From Kosakonia sacchari (GTDB taxonomy: Bacteria; Pseudomonadota; Gammaproteobacteria; Enterobacterales; Enterobacteriaceae): a stretch of 64,000 nt of DNA. Made by a program: the position numbers and the translations under genes. Location: positions 1 through 64,000 of the forward strand of contig FOAY01000013.1 of NCBI GenBank assembly GCA_900109485.1, written 5' to 3'. Positions 33,065-42,394 of the stretch are shown in pieces (position 1 is the stretch's first letter; each line of letters begins with the position of its first letter). A model generated the notes under the pieces. That model did not search any database. It worked only from the letters and a program-made list of their open reading frames with translations, and was not told the origin of the DNA.

Positions 33065-34498
33065 TTGAAACGCTGGCCTGTTTTTCCCCGCTCGCTGCGC
33101 CAACTGGTCATGATGGCGTTCCTGCTGATTTTATTACCGCTGCTGGTTCTGGCCTGGCAGGCGTGGCAAAGCCTGAACGCGCTTAGCGCGCAGGCGCTGC
33201 AAACCAACCGCACCACGTTGATTGACGCACGTCGCAGCGAAGCGATGACCAATGCTGCGCTCGAAATGGAGCGCAGCTATCGCCAGTATTGCGTGCTGGA
33301 TGATGCGACGCTGGCGCGGGTTTACCAGAATCAGCGTAAACGCTACAGCGAAATGCTTGATGCGCACGCTGGCGTGCTGCCGGATGACAAACTCTACCAG
33401 GCGTTACGCCAGGATCTCAGCGATCTTGCCCAGTTGCAGTGTAAAAACAGCGGCCCGTCGGCTGCGGCTTCCGCGCAGCTTGAAGCCTTTGCCGCTGCCA
33501 ATACGGATATGGTGCAATCCACTCGCGCAGTGGTGTTCTCGCGAGGGCAGCAACTGCAACTGGAGATTGCTGAGCGCGGACAATTTTTCGGCTGGCAGGC
33601 GCTGGTGCTGTTCCTGGTGAGCCTTGGCCTGGTGCTGCTGTTTACCCGCATGATCATCGGACCGGTGAAGGGAATTGAACGGATGATTAACCGGCTGGGT
33701 GAAGGGCGATCCCTGGGCCATTCCGTGGTGTTTAAAGGGCCGCGTGAACTGCGTTATGTGGGCGAACGTATTATCTGGCTCAGCGAAAGGCTGGCCTGGC
33801 TGGAATCCCAGCGTCATCAATTTCTACGCCATCTCTCCCATGAACTCAAAACCCCGCTCGCCAGCATGCGCGAAGGGACAGAACTGCTTGCGGATGAAGT
33901 GGTTGGGCCGCTGACGGTGGAGCAGAAAGAGGTGGTGGAGATCCTCGATGCCAGCAGCCGCAATCTGCAAAAGCTGATTGAACAACTGCTCGATTACAAC
34001 CGCAAACTGGCGGATGGCGCGGTCGATCTGGAACAAGTGGCGCTGGAGCCGTTGATTGATATGGTCATCTCCGCTCACAGTTTGCCGGCGCGAGCTAAAA
34101 TGATGCATACCGAGATCGCGCTGGAGGCGGCAAGCTGCCTGGCAGAACCGATGCTGTTAATGAGCGTGCTGGATAATCTTTACTCCAACGCGGTGCACTA
34201 TGGTGCTGAATCCGGTACCATTTATCTGCGCAGTTTTACAGCCGGTAACCGGCTTTGTATTGAGGTGGCAAATACCGGTACGCCGATCCCTGAAAGCGAA
34301 CGAGAGATGATTTTTGAACCTTTCTTCCAGGGAAGCCACCAAAGGAAAGGGGCGGTGAAAGGAAGCGGATTAGGGTTAAGTATCGCCAGAGATTGCCTCC
34401 GCCGTATGCAGGGTGAGCTGCAACTGGTGGCGGACGGCAAAGCCGATGTCTGTTTCCGTATTGAGTTACCGCTTAATACGCCGGAAAAATCCATTTAA
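33065..34498 (+). CDS. glrK: Sensor histidine kinase GlrK (QseE)
   Basis: Inner-membrane sensor kinase of the GlrK/GlrR system that activates glmY. Two membrane segments (about 13-33 and 177-196) flank a periplasmic domain. A HAMP region follows, then the H-box HLSHELKTPLASM with the phosphorylated His259, and an ATPase domain with DNLYSNAVHYG and KGSGLGLSIA. The start is TTG at 33065, giving MKRWPVFPRS as in E. coli, 477 residues. It is the first gene of glrK-qseG-glrR; its stop overlaps the next start (TAATG). Confidence 0.94.
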   Translation: MKRWPVFPRSLRQLVMMAFLLILLPLLVLAWQAWQSLNALSAQALQTNRTTLIDARRSEAMTNAALEMERSYRQYCVLDDATLARVYQNQRKRYSEMLDAHAGVLPDDKLYQALRQDLSDLAQLQCKNSGPSAAASAQLEAFAAANTDMVQSTRAVVFSRGQQLQLEIAERGQFFGWQALVLFLVSLGLVLLFTRMIIGPVKGIERMINRLGEGRSLGHSVVFKGPRELRYVGERIIWLSERLAWLESQRHQFLRHLSHELKTPLASMREGTELLADEVVGPLTVEQKEVVEILDASSRNLQKLIEQLLDYNRKLADGAVDLEQVALEPLIDMVISAHSLPARAKMMHTEIALEAASCLAEPMLLMSVLDNLYSNAVHYGAESGTIYLRSFTAGNRLCIEVANTGTPIPESEREMIFEPFFQGSHQRKGAVKGSGLGLSIARDCLRRMQGELQLVADGKADVCFRIELPLNTPEKSI

Positions 34499-35235
34499 TG
34501 AATCTATATCTGGTGAGTATGTCGCATCTCTTTTCCCGCGTGGTTAACGCGGTTACACAGCAAAACGTCTGGCTTCGCGCGCTTCCCTGCCTGTTACTGG
34601 CGGGCTGCGTGGCGCAGAAGCCGCAAAGCGCCATTCATGACGACCAGGAAGTGAGACTCCCTGATCATCAACTGGCGGATTTCCTGGCAACGGACTGTGA
34701 GGATATCTGGTCGTTATCGGGACCGGACGTTGACAATAACCCACTCTACTGGCTGCGCAGCATGGATTGCGCCCAGCGTTTAGCGCCAGCGGCAGCGCGT
34801 GCAGAAGCGCGTTCATGGTCCGATGAAAGCTGGCAGGCCACTTTCCGGCGCGGTATTTTGCTCTCCAGCGCGAAGATTTCGCCGCTGGAACGTCGGGAGT
34901 ATAACGACAAGCTGGACGCCTTAAGCCCGGTTATCCCGGCGCAGGTTCGTCCGATCTTCCAGCTCTGGCGCGACGGCGAAGCCTCGAAATTGCAGCTCGC
35001 CGATGAGCGCAGCCGCTACGGTAAACTTCAACAATCCACCGACAGCGAGCTGGACAGCCTGCGTCAGCAACAACAGTTCCTGCGCGAGCAACTGGAAACG
35101 ACCACGCGCAAACTGGAAACTCTCACCGATATTGAGCGCCGTCTTTCCACGCGCAGCAAACCTGCCGCTACCGATCTGCCCGATAATATTCACATGCCGA
35201 AAACGGATGCGAATCAGGAGGATGTGAAACCATGA
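34498..35235 (+). CDS. qseG: Lipoprotein QseG (YfhG)
   Basis: Outer-membrane lipoprotein that interacts with the GlrK sensor. The lipobox LLLAGC places the lipidated cysteine at 37 (30 from the second Met). The C-terminal third (about 165-220) is a Gln/Glu/Leu-rich predicted coiled coil. The ATG at 34498 overlaps the glrK stop and has GGAA 11 bases upstream. A second ATG at 34519 aligns better with the E. coli start, so the start is uncertain. It overlaps glrR by 4 bases. Confidence 0.85.
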   Translation: MNLYLVSMSHLFSRVVNAVTQQNVWLRALPCLLLAGCVAQKPQSAIHDDQEVRLPDHQLADFLATDCEDIWSLSGPDVDNNPLYWLRSMDCAQRLAPAAARAEARSWSDESWQATFRRGILLSSAKISPLERREYNDKLDALSPVIPAQVRPIFQLWRDGEASKLQLADERSRYGKLQQSTDSELDSLRQQQQFLREQLETTTRKLETLTDIERRLSTRSKPAATDLPDNIHMPKTDANQEDVKP

Positions 35236-36569
35236 CCAGCCGTAAACCTGCCCACTTGTTGTTGGTGGATGACGATCCTGGCTTGCTGAAACTGCTGGGG
35301 CTGCGCCTCACCAGCGAAGGCTACAGCGTTGTCACCGCAGAAAGCGGACAGGAAGGGTTGCGCATTCTCGCGAGGGAAAAAGTTGATCTGGTGATCAGCG
35401 ATTTGCGCATGGATGAGATGGATGGCATGCAGCTTTTTGCTGAGATCCAGCGCGTGCAGCCGGGAATGCCGGTGATTATCCTGACGGCGCACGGTTCGAT
35501 CCCTGATGCTGTGGCCGCCACCCAGCAGGGCGTTTTCAGTTTCCTGACCAAGCCGGTGGATAAAGATGCGCTGTATAAAGCCATCGATGATGCGCTGGAA
35601 CATAGCGGTTCCGCCAGCGACGATCGGTGGCACGAAACCATTGTCACCCGCAGCCCGCTGATGCTGCGTCTGCTTGAACAGGCGCGCATGGTGGCGCAAT
35701 CGGATGTGAGCGTGCTGATTAATGGTCAGAGCGGAACCGGCAAAGAGGTACTGGCACAGGCGATCCACAATGCCAGCCCGCGCAGCAAAAGCGCGTTTAT
35801 CGCCATTAACTGTGGCGCGCTACCGGAGCAGTTGCTGGAGTCGGAACTGTTTGGTCACGCGCGCGGCGCGTTTACCGGCGCGGTCAGCAGCCGTGAAGGT
35901 CTGTTCCAGGCCGCAGAAGGCGGCACGTTGTTTCTTGATGAGATTGGCGACATGCCGATCCCGTTGCAGGTCAAGCTGTTGCGTGTGTTGCAGGAACGCA
36001 AAGTGCGTCCGCTCGGCAGCAACCGCGATATTGATATTAATGTGCGCATTATTTCGGCGACGCATCGTGATTTGCCGAAAGCGATGGCGCGCGGTGAATT
36101 CCGCGAAGATCTCTACTATCGCCTGAATGTGGTGAGCCTCAAGCTGCCGGCGCTGGCCGAGCGTGCGGAAGATATTCCTCTGCTGGCTAATCACCTGCTG
36201 CGCCAGGCTGCGGATCGGCATAAACCTTTTGTGCGCGCCTTTTCTACCGATGCGATGAAGCGCTTAATGACCGCTTCCTGGCCTGGTAACGTGCGCCAGT
36301 TGGTGAACGTGATTGAGCAGTGCGTGGCGCTGACTTCATCGCCGGTGATCAGCGACGCGCTGGTCGAGCAGGCGCTGGAGGGGGAAAACACCGCGTTGCC
36401 GACCTTTGTTGAAGCGCGCAACCAGTTTGAACTCAACTACCTGCGCAAGCTGCTGCAAATCACCAAAGGCAATGTGACACATGCTGCCCGTATGGCGGGG
36501 CGCAACCGCACTGAGTTCTACAAATTGCTCTCCCGGCATGAGCTGGACGCCAATGACTTTAAAGAGTAA
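35232..36569 (+). CDS. glrR: Sigma-54-dependent response regulator GlrR (QseF)
   Basis: NtrC-family activator. The receiver domain has DDD at 13-15 and the phospho-acceptor Asp57 in VISDLRM. The AAA+ domain carries Walker A GQSGTGKE and the sigma-54 contact motif GAFTGA. A Fis-type helix-turn-helix is at the C-terminus (GNVTHAARMAGRNRTEFYKLL). It has 445 residues. It is expected to bind the three TGTC-N10-GACA sites upstream of glmY, 2.5 kb away. Confidence 0.95.
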   Translation: MTSRKPAHLLLVDDDPGLLKLLGLRLTSEGYSVVTAESGQEGLRILAREKVDLVISDLRMDEMDGMQLFAEIQRVQPGMPVIILTAHGSIPDAVAATQQGVFSFLTKPVDKDALYKAIDDALEHSGSASDDRWHETIVTRSPLMLRLLEQARMVAQSDVSVLINGQSGTGKEVLAQAIHNASPRSKSAFIAINCGALPEQLLESELFGHARGAFTGAVSSREGLFQAAEGGTLFLDEIGDMPIPLQVKLLRVLQERKVRPLGSNRDIDINVRIISATHRDLPKAMARGEFREDLYYRLNVVSLKLPALAERAEDIPLLANHLLRQAADRHKPFVRAFSTDAMKRLMTASWPGNVRQLVNVIEQCVALTSSPVISDALVEQALEGENTALPTFVEARNQFELNYLRKLLQITKGNVTHAARMAGRNRTEFYKLLSRHELDANDFKE

Positions 36570-36634
36570 TGGCGAAATGATTATGCTACTGTGAGCAACC
36601 GATTACGATGCAGCAGACTGGTAAAAGCGTGTAA

Positions 36635-36982
<348 letters not shown>

Positions 36983-36989
36983 TGTTTCT

Positions 36990-37011
36990 CCCTCACCCCG
37001 CAGGGTGAGGG
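36990..37011. terminator. Hairpin between glnB and hmp
   Basis: CCCTCACCC and GGGTGAGGG form a perfect 9-bp stem with a CGCA loop between the convergent genes. Neither side has a T-run, so it is an imperfect terminator or an RNA-end stabiliser. Confidence 0.45.
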
Positions 37012-37019
37012 AAACGGAC

Positions 37020-38204
37020 TTACAACACCTTATGCGGGCCAAAGCATTCGTAGTGAATCTTCTCTTTGGCAATGCCGAGCGCCACAAGCTGTTGGGCGGC
37101 AAACTGCATAAATCCGACCGGGCCGCACAGATAAAATTCCATCGCCGGGTCGCTGAATTTCCCTTCCTGCGCGGTTAAATCCATTAATCCTTCACTGTGA
37201 AAACGACCGCGATCGGTCGCCTGCGGCTGCTGATACCAGACATGCTGGTAGAAGTCGTTGAGTGATGCGCCAAGCTGGCTGACTTCGTCAGCAAAAGCAT
37301 GAACCTGGCCATCAAGCGCGGCGTGGAACCAGTTAACCTGCGCGCGATGCTGCGTTTTGGCCAGATGATCCAGCATCGCCAGCATCGGCGTCTGGCCGAC
37401 ACCGGCAGAAATCAGCGTTACCGGCGTAGTGGCCGGAATAGCCATAAAGAAATCCCCGGCAGGTGCAGCCAGATGGACGATATCACCCGGTTTGGCTTCG
37501 TCGTGCAGCCATTCAGAAACCTGACCGCCCGCTTCACGTTTCACGGCGATGCGGTACGTTTTGCCATTCGGCTTGCGGGTCAGTGAGTACTGACGAATCT
37601 CCTGGTGGGCAAAACCTTCCGGCTTCAGCCAGATACCGAGATATTGTCCCGGCTGATAATCCGCAACCGGCAGGCCATCGACAGGTTCAAATTCAAAACT
37701 GGTGATCAACGCGCTCTGCGGGATTTTTTCACGCAGGCGGAAAGCGCGCGTGCCTTGCCAGCCGCCGGTTTTTTCTGCGTGCTCGCTGTAGATTTGCGCT
37801 TCGCGATTGATAAAGACGCCCGCCAGCACGCCGTAGGCTTTTCCCCATGCATCCAGTACTTCCTGGCCCGGGCTGAACATCTCATCCAGCGTCGCCAGCA
37901 GATGCGCGCCAACGATGTTGTACTGTTCCGGCTGGATCTGGAAGCTGGTGTGTTTTTGGGCGATTTTTTCCACCGCAGGCAGCAGGGCGGCGAGATTATC
38001 AATATTGCTGGCATACGCGGCAATGGCATTGAACAGCGCTTCACGCTGATCGCCGTTGCGCTGGTTGCTCATATTGAAGATCTCTTTCAGCTCCGGATTA
38101 TGCGTAAACATACGGTCATAAAAATGCGCGGTCAGTTTGGGGCCGGTCGCGGCCAGCAGGGGAAGGGTGGCTTTTACCGTTGCGATGGTTTGGGCGTCGA
38201 GCAT
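37020..38204 (-). CDS. hmp: Flavohemoglobin (nitric oxide dioxygenase)
   Basis: Converts nitric oxide and oxygen to nitrate using NAD(P)H. The N-terminal globin domain (1 to about 138) has the proximal haem ligand His85. The FAD domain carries RQYSLT, and the C-terminal NAD domain has [14 protein letters not shown] and CGPVGFM. It has 394 residues (E. coli 396). An NsrR-type site lies 27 bases upstream, implying induction by nitric oxide. Confidence 0.96.
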   Translation of the reverse strand: MLDAQTIATVKATLPLLAATGPKLTAHFYDRMFTHNPELKEIFNMSNQRNGDQREALFNAIAAYASNIDNLAALLPAVEKIAQKHTSFQIQPEQYNIVGAHLLATLDEMFSPGQEVLDAWGKAYGVLAGVFINREAQIYSEHAEKTGGWQGTRAFRLREKIPQSALITSFEFEPVDGLPVADYQPGQYLGIWLKPEGFAHQEIRQYSLTRKPNGKTYRIAVKREAGGQVSEWLHDEAKPGDIVHLAAPAGDFFMAIPATTPVTLISAGVGQTPMLAMLDHLAKTQHRAQVNWFHAALDGQVHAFADEVSQLGASLNDFYQHVWYQQPQATDRGRFHSEGLMDLTAQEGKFSDPAMEFYLCGPVGFMQFAAQQLVALGIAKEKIHYECFGPHKVL

Positions 38205-38231
38205 GGTGCTTCCTTTTTTGGTTAACTTTTA

Positions 38232-38254
38232 AAGTTGTATTTTAAATGCATCTT
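38232..38254 (-). promoter_or_regulatory. NsrR operator of hmp
   Basis: On the minus strand, AAGATGCATTT and AAATACAACTT form an 11-1-11 inverted repeat, close to the E. coli hmp NsrR site. The 313-base hmp-glyA gap holds this site and the glyA control region. Confidence 0.8.
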
Positions 38255-38389
38255 ATAGCGCAGCGCACTGGCTTGTAAAGAGCCGACAATGTAAAGGGAT
38301 TTGAACGTGAATAACTTGCATCACAAACCTGAAAAGAAATCCGTTTTCTCGCCGGATGGCGTTATCGCCCAAACCCTTGTCTGGTGCGG

Positions 38390-38405
38390 AGCCAAACGTT
38401 TGCGT
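38390..38405. promoter_or_regulatory. PurR operator of glyA
   Basis: AGCCAAACGTTTGCGT matches the PurR consensus with one mismatch. A -10-like TATACT lies at 38447-38452. PurR repression of glyA is known in E. coli. I could not place MetR sites with confidence. Confidence 0.65.
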
Positions 38406-38517
38406 AAAAACCTTTGTCAAGACCTGTTATCGGGTTATTAATCAGTTATACTGTGAGCCGTTCCCCAAATTGGGCCTTCGAAAAGAGTTGTTTTGTTAGC
38501 TGAGTCAGGAGATGCGG

Positions 38518-39771
38518 ATGTTAAAGCGTGAAATGAACATTGCCGATTATGATGCCGAATTATGGCAGGCTATGGAGCAAGAAAAAGTACGTCAGGAAGA
38601 GCACATTGAACTGATCGCCTCCGAAAACTACACCAGCCCGCGTGTGATGCAGGCTCAGGGTTCTCAGCTGACGAACAAATATGCTGAAGGCTATCCGGGC
38701 AAGCGCTACTACGGCGGTTGCGAATATGTGGATATCGTTGAGCAACTGGCTATCGATCGTGCAAAAGAGCTGTTTGGCGCTGATTACGCCAACGTGCAGC
38801 CGCACTCCGGTTCGCAGGCGAACTTTGCAGTTTACACCTCTCTGCTGGAGCCGGGCGACACCGTGCTGGGTATGAACCTGGCGCACGGCGGCCACCTGAC
38901 GCACGGCTCTCCGGTGAACTTCTCCGGTAAGCTGTACAACATCGTGCCTTACGGCATCGATGAAACCGGCCACATTGATTACAACGATCTGAATGCACAA
39001 GCGCAGAAGCACAAACCGAAAATGATCATCGGCGGCTTCTCTGCTTACTCCGGCGTGGTTGACTGGGCAAAAATGCGTGAAATCGCCGACAGCATCGGCG
39101 CTTACCTGTTCGTCGATATGGCGCACGTTGCTGGCCTGGTCGCCGCAGGCGTTTATCCGAACCCGGTTCCGCATGCGCACGTTGTGACCACCACCACGCA
39201 CAAAACCCTGGCGGGTCCGCGCGGCGGCCTGATCCTGGCGAAAGGCGGTAGCGAAGAGCTGTACAAAAAACTGAACTCCGCCGTCTTCCCTGGCGGCCAG
39301 GGCGGCCCGCTGATGCACGTGATCGCCGGTAAAGCGGTGGCGCTGAAAGAAGCGATGGAGCCAGAGTTCAAAACCTACCAGCAGCAGGTCGCGAAAAACG
39401 CCAAAGCGATGGTTGAAGTGTTCCTGAGCCGCGGCTACAAAGTGGTTTCCGGCGGTACGGACAACCACCTGTTCCTGCTGGATCTGGTAGATAAAAACCT
39501 GACCGGTAAAGAAGCCGACGCCGCGCTGGGCCGTGCGAACATCACCGTTAACAAAAACAGCGTGCCGAACGATCCGAAGAGCCCGTTCGTCACCTCCGGT
39601 ATCCGTATCGGCAGCCCGGCAGTCACCCGTCGCGGTTTCAAAGAAGCGGAAGTGAAAGAGCTGGCTGGCTGGATGTGTGACGTACTGGACAGCATCAATG
39701 ACGAAGCAGTTATTGAGCGCACCAAACAGAAAGTGCTGGATATCTGCGCGCGCTTCCCGGTTTACGCGTAA
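38518..39771 (+). CDS. glyA: Serine hydroxymethyltransferase
   Basis: PLP enzyme converting serine and tetrahydrofolate to glycine and 5,10-methylene-tetrahydrofolate, the main source of one-carbon units. The PLP lysine is in [16 protein letters not shown] (near 229). The start at 38518 follows AGGAG at 38507-38511 and gives [12 protein letters not shown], 417 residues as in E. coli; an ATG two codons earlier overlaps the ribosome-binding site. A strong terminator follows. Confidence 0.97.
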   Translation: MLKREMNIADYDAELWQAMEQEKVRQEEHIELIASENYTSPRVMQAQGSQLTNKYAEGYPGKRYYGGCEYVDIVEQLAIDRAKELFGADYANVQPHSGSQANFAVYTSLLEPGDTVLGMNLAHGGHLTHGSPVNFSGKLYNIVPYGIDETGHIDYNDLNAQAQKHKPKMIIGGFSAYSGVVDWAKMREIADSIGAYLFVDMAHVAGLVAAGVYPNPVPHAHVVTTTTHKTLAGPRGGLILAKGGSEELYKKLNSAVFPGGQGGPLMHVIAGKAVALKEAMEPEFKTYQQQVAKNAKAMVEVFLSRGYKVVSGGTDNHLFLLDLVDKNLTGKEADAALGRANITVNKNSVPNDPKSPFVTSGIRIGSPAVTRRGFKEAEVKELAGWMCDVLDSINDEAVIERTKQKVLDICARFPVYA

Positions 39772-39788
39772 GCATTAGATCAGAAAGC

Positions 39789-39816
39789 AAAAAGGCCGCA
39801 TTGAGCGGCCTTTTTT
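39789..39816 (+). terminator. glyA terminator
   Basis: AAAGGCCGC-ATTGA-GCGGCCTTT continues into a run of six T. The A-run on the left could also serve rcnA on the other strand. Confidence 0.92.
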
Positions 39817-39841
39817 ATGCCTGTCGCCTGGCAAACGCGCT

Positions 39842-40738
39842 CTACTGCAAGCTGGCGTAACCGTGAATGCCCATATACATTCCGACCAGCGCAATCAGCG
39901 CGCTGGAGAAGTAAGGGGCTTTACGGGCGATGGTGTTGAAGCCGGACCAGCGTTTTGCCGCCTGCTGTACGCTAAAGGCAGCGCCGACACCGACCGCGAC
40001 CAGCGTCAGCGCAAGGCCGATGCTGAAACAGATGACCAGCGTGGCACCCAGCGTCAGCGCTTTGAGCTGAATACAGATCAGCAGAATGGTGATCGCCGCC
40101 GGGCAGGGGATCAGCCCGCCGGTCAGACCAAACAACAGGATCTGCCCATTCGTCACTTCGGTCCCGTTAAAGCGACGCTCAATATCTCTGGCATGCGCCC
40201 GTTCGTGCGCATCCTGATACTCCTCTTCTTTCACCACCTTACGCACCGACAGAATGGCCGGTTGCGCGTAACTGCCAGCTTGCACAGGCTGAAAGATCAA
40301 CCCTCGACTGTGATGCGTATGGTCATGATCATGGTGGTGATCGTGAGAGTGATGATGGTGATGATCGTGGTCGTGGTGATGACCCTTTTCCCAGGCGTGC
40401 TCTCCCTGCCAGGTACGTAAAAACATCCATGCTGCGGTACCTATGATGATCACCGCAGAGACCATCTGTAGCCAGGGTTCCACGGATTGCGCCGTGAATT
40501 TGCCGCTGAGATACATACCGCCCAGCGCAATCAGCCAGACGACAGCAGTGTGCGACAGCGTGGCTGCCAACCCCAGCATCACCGCCTGTTTGATGGTGCC
40601 TTTGATAGCGATGATAAAGGCCGCCATCATCGTCTTTGAGTGGCCCGGTTCCAGGCCATGCAACGCGCCAAGCAGTATCGCACTGGGGATAAAAAACCAG
40701 GCATTCCCTTGCTGAAAAAGCGTGGTGAAATCATTCAT
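39842..40738 (-). CDS. rcnA: Nickel/cobalt efflux protein RcnA
   Basis: NicO-family inner-membrane exporter of Ni2+ and Co2+. The family motif HGLEPGHSK lies at about 27-35. A cytoplasmic His/Asp-rich loop at 119-143 has about 17 histidines. Residues 144-172 are an extra segment absent from E. coli RcnA, making the protein 298 residues instead of 274. The ATG at 40738 gives MNDFTTLFQQG, like E. coli; a further 7 codons upstream are open. It is divergent from its repressor gene rcnR, with operators between them. Confidence 0.93.
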   Translation of the reverse strand: MNDFTTLFQQGNAWFFIPSAILLGALHGLEPGHSKTMMAAFIIAIKGTIKQAVMLGLAATLSHTAVVWLIALGGMYLSGKFTAQSVEPWLQMVSAVIIIGTAAWMFLRTWQGEHAWEKGHHHDHDHHHHHSHDHHHDHDHTHHSRGLIFQPVQAGSYAQPAILSVRKVVKEEEYQDAHERAHARDIERRFNGTEVTNGQILLFGLTGGLIPCPAAITILLICIQLKALTLGATLVICFSIGLALTLVAVGVGAAFSVQQAAKRWSGFNTIARKAPYFSSALIALVGMYMGIHGYASLQ

Positions 40739-40775
40739 GAGAATAATTCTCGATAACATTTTGTGCGCTTTAATC

Positions 40776-40832
40776 TACTCCCCCCCAGTAAAAAATACTA
40801 TCCCCCAGTAGAAATAAACTCCCCCCCAGTTA
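40776..40832. promoter_or_regulatory. Three RcnR operators between rcnA and rcnR
   Basis: TACT-C7-AGTA (40776-40790) equals the RcnR consensus TACT-G6-N-AGTA on the minus strand. A second copy, TACTAT-C5-AGTA, lies at 40796-40810, and a third, AACT-C7-AGTTA, at 40817-40832. They are spaced about 20 bp apart, two turns of DNA. Confidence 0.85.
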
Positions 40833-40880
40833 ATGCATGGTATGCTGATACCCGTTACGCATGAATGAGTAGAGGGCTGT

Positions 40881-41153
40881 ATGTCGCATACCATCCGGGA
40901 TAAACGAAAGCTGAAAGCGCGGGCCAGTAAAATTGAAGGGCAGGTAGCGGCGCTGAAAAAAATGCTCGACGAGCCCCATGAATGCTCGCAGGTCTTACAG
41001 CAAATCGCCGCCATTCGTGGCGCAGTGAACGGCTTGATGCGCGAAGTGATCAAAGGCCATTTGACGGATCACATTGTTCACGAAAACGATGAAATCAAGC
41101 GCGAGGCCGATCTCGACGTAGTGCTCAGCGTACTCGATTCCTATATCCGTTAA
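40881..41153 (+). CDS. rcnR: Ni/Co-responsive repressor RcnR
   Basis: CsoR/RcnR-family all-helical repressor that releases DNA when it binds Ni2+ or Co2+. The metal ligands known in E. coli are all present: His3, Cys35, His60 and His64. The 90 residues match E. coli. In K-12 the rcnRA pair is elsewhere on the chromosome; here it sits between glyA and hcaT. Confidence 0.95.
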   Translation: MSHTIRDKRKLKARASKIEGQVAALKKMLDEPHECSQVLQQIAAIRGAVNGLMREVIKGHLTDHIVHENDEIKREADLDVVLSVLDSYIR

Positions 41154-41242
41154 TAAGTGGCGCGAGCGCGCGTGTTACCTGATTGTTACTTGCAAGCCTT
41201 GCCATTTGCCTCCAGACTATCGCCACCATTCAGGAGGAAATC

Positions 41243-42394
41243 ATGGTTTTGCAGTCTACGCGCTGGCTGGCGCTCGCTTACTTCACCTACTTTTTTAGCT
41301 ACGGCATTTTCTTACCCTTCTGGAGCGTCTGGCTCAAAGGCGTTGGCCTGACGCCGGAAATCATTGGCATGCTGCTTGGCGCAGGGCTGATCGCGCGTTT
41401 CCTGGGAAGCCTGCTGATTGCTCCACGCGTGAGCGATCCTTCCCGTTTAATCACCGCGCTGCGCGTGCTCGCGCTGGCGACACTGCTGTTTGCGCTGGCG
41501 TTTTATGCTGGCAGCCATGTTGCGTGGCTGGCGGTGATCATTATCGGTTTCAACCTCTTCTTCTCACCGTTAGTGCCGCTCACCGACGCGCTGGCAGGCA
41601 CCTGGCAAAAACAGTTCCCGATGGATTATGGCCGGGTCCGGTTATGGGGATCGATCGCCTTTGTGATTGGCTCGGCGCTGACCGGTAAGCTGGTGAGCCT
41701 CTATGATTATCGGGCGATTCTGGCGATGCTGACGCTGGGCGCCGCCTCAATGCTGTTGGGGATGCTGCTGCGCCCGTCCATTCTGCCGCAGGGCGAAAAC
41801 CGCCATCAGGACGGTGCTGGCTGGTCAGCCTGGCGTGCGCTGTTTGTACAAAACTGGCGTTTTCTGGCGTGCGTGTCGTTGTTGCAAGGCGCGCATGCCG
41901 CCTACTACGGTTTCAGCGCGATTTACTGGCAATCGGCCGGTTATTCCGCCTCGACGGTGGGTTATCTTTGGTCATTAGGCGTGGTGGCCGAAGTGGTGAT
42001 CTTCGCCCTTAGCAACCGGCTTTTCCGTCGCTTCAGCGCCCGCGATCTGTTGCTGCTTTCCGCCGTCTGCGGACTGGTGCGCTGGAGTTTGATGGGCTGG
42101 ACCACCGAGTTACCGTGGCTGATTGCCGCACAAATCCTGCACTGCGGAACCTTTACCGTTTGCCATCTTGCCGGGATGCGTTATATCTCCGCCCGTAAGG
42201 GCAGCGAAGTGATCCGTTTGCAGGCAATTTATTCTGCCGTGGCGATGGGCGGCAGTATTGCCGTGATGACCATGTTTGCAGGCTTCCTGTTCGAATATCT
42301 GCATCAGGGATTGTTTTTCGTGATGGCGTTGCTGGCAATCCCGGCGCTGTTCCTGCGACCGCAAGTGGCCGCCCGGCAACCGGTTGCCGGTTAA
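41243..42394 (+). CDS. hcaT: Putative 3-phenylpropionate transporter HcaT
   Basis: MFS permease with twelve predicted membrane helices. It begins MVLQSTRWLAL, followed by FTYFFSYGIFLPFWSVWLK. In E. coli it lies beside the hca phenylpropionate genes, which are absent here, so its substrate in this organism is uncertain. It has 383 residues (E. coli 379). The ATG at 41243 follows AGGAGG. Its stop codon shares 4 bases with the convergent csiE, and an 18-bp palindrome covers its last codons. Confidence 0.9.
   Translation: MVLQSTRWLALAYFTYFFSYGIFLPFWSVWLKGVGLTPEIIGMLLGAGLIARFLGSLLIAPRVSDPSRLITALRVLALATLLFALAFYAGSHVAWLAVIIIGFNLFFSPLVPLTDALAGTWQKQFPMDYGRVRLWGSIAFVIGSALTGKLVSLYDYRAILAMLTLGAASMLLGMLLRPSILPQGENRHQDGAGWSAWRALFVQNWRFLACVSLLQGAHAAYYGFSAIYWQSAGYSASTVGYLWSLGVVAEVVIFALSNRLFRRFSARDLLLLSAVCGLVRWSLMGWTTELPWLIAAQILHCGTFTVCHLAGMRYISARKGSEVIRLQAIYSAVAMGGSIAVMTMFAGFLFEYLHQGLFFVMALLAIPALFLRPQVAARQPVAG
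42373..42390. repeat. 18-bp perfect palindrome at the hcaT/csiE junction
   Basis: CCGGCAACC-GGTTGCCGG covers the last six sense codons of hcaT and abuts the shared stop. In RNA it would fold on both strands and may mark the ends of both convergent transcripts; there is no T-run. Confidence 0.6.

Noticed and set aside
40300-40390. Short tandem repeat of CAT/GAT-like triplets
   Set aside because: This is the His/Asp-rich loop of RcnA in coding sequence, not a satellite or CRISPR-like repeat.
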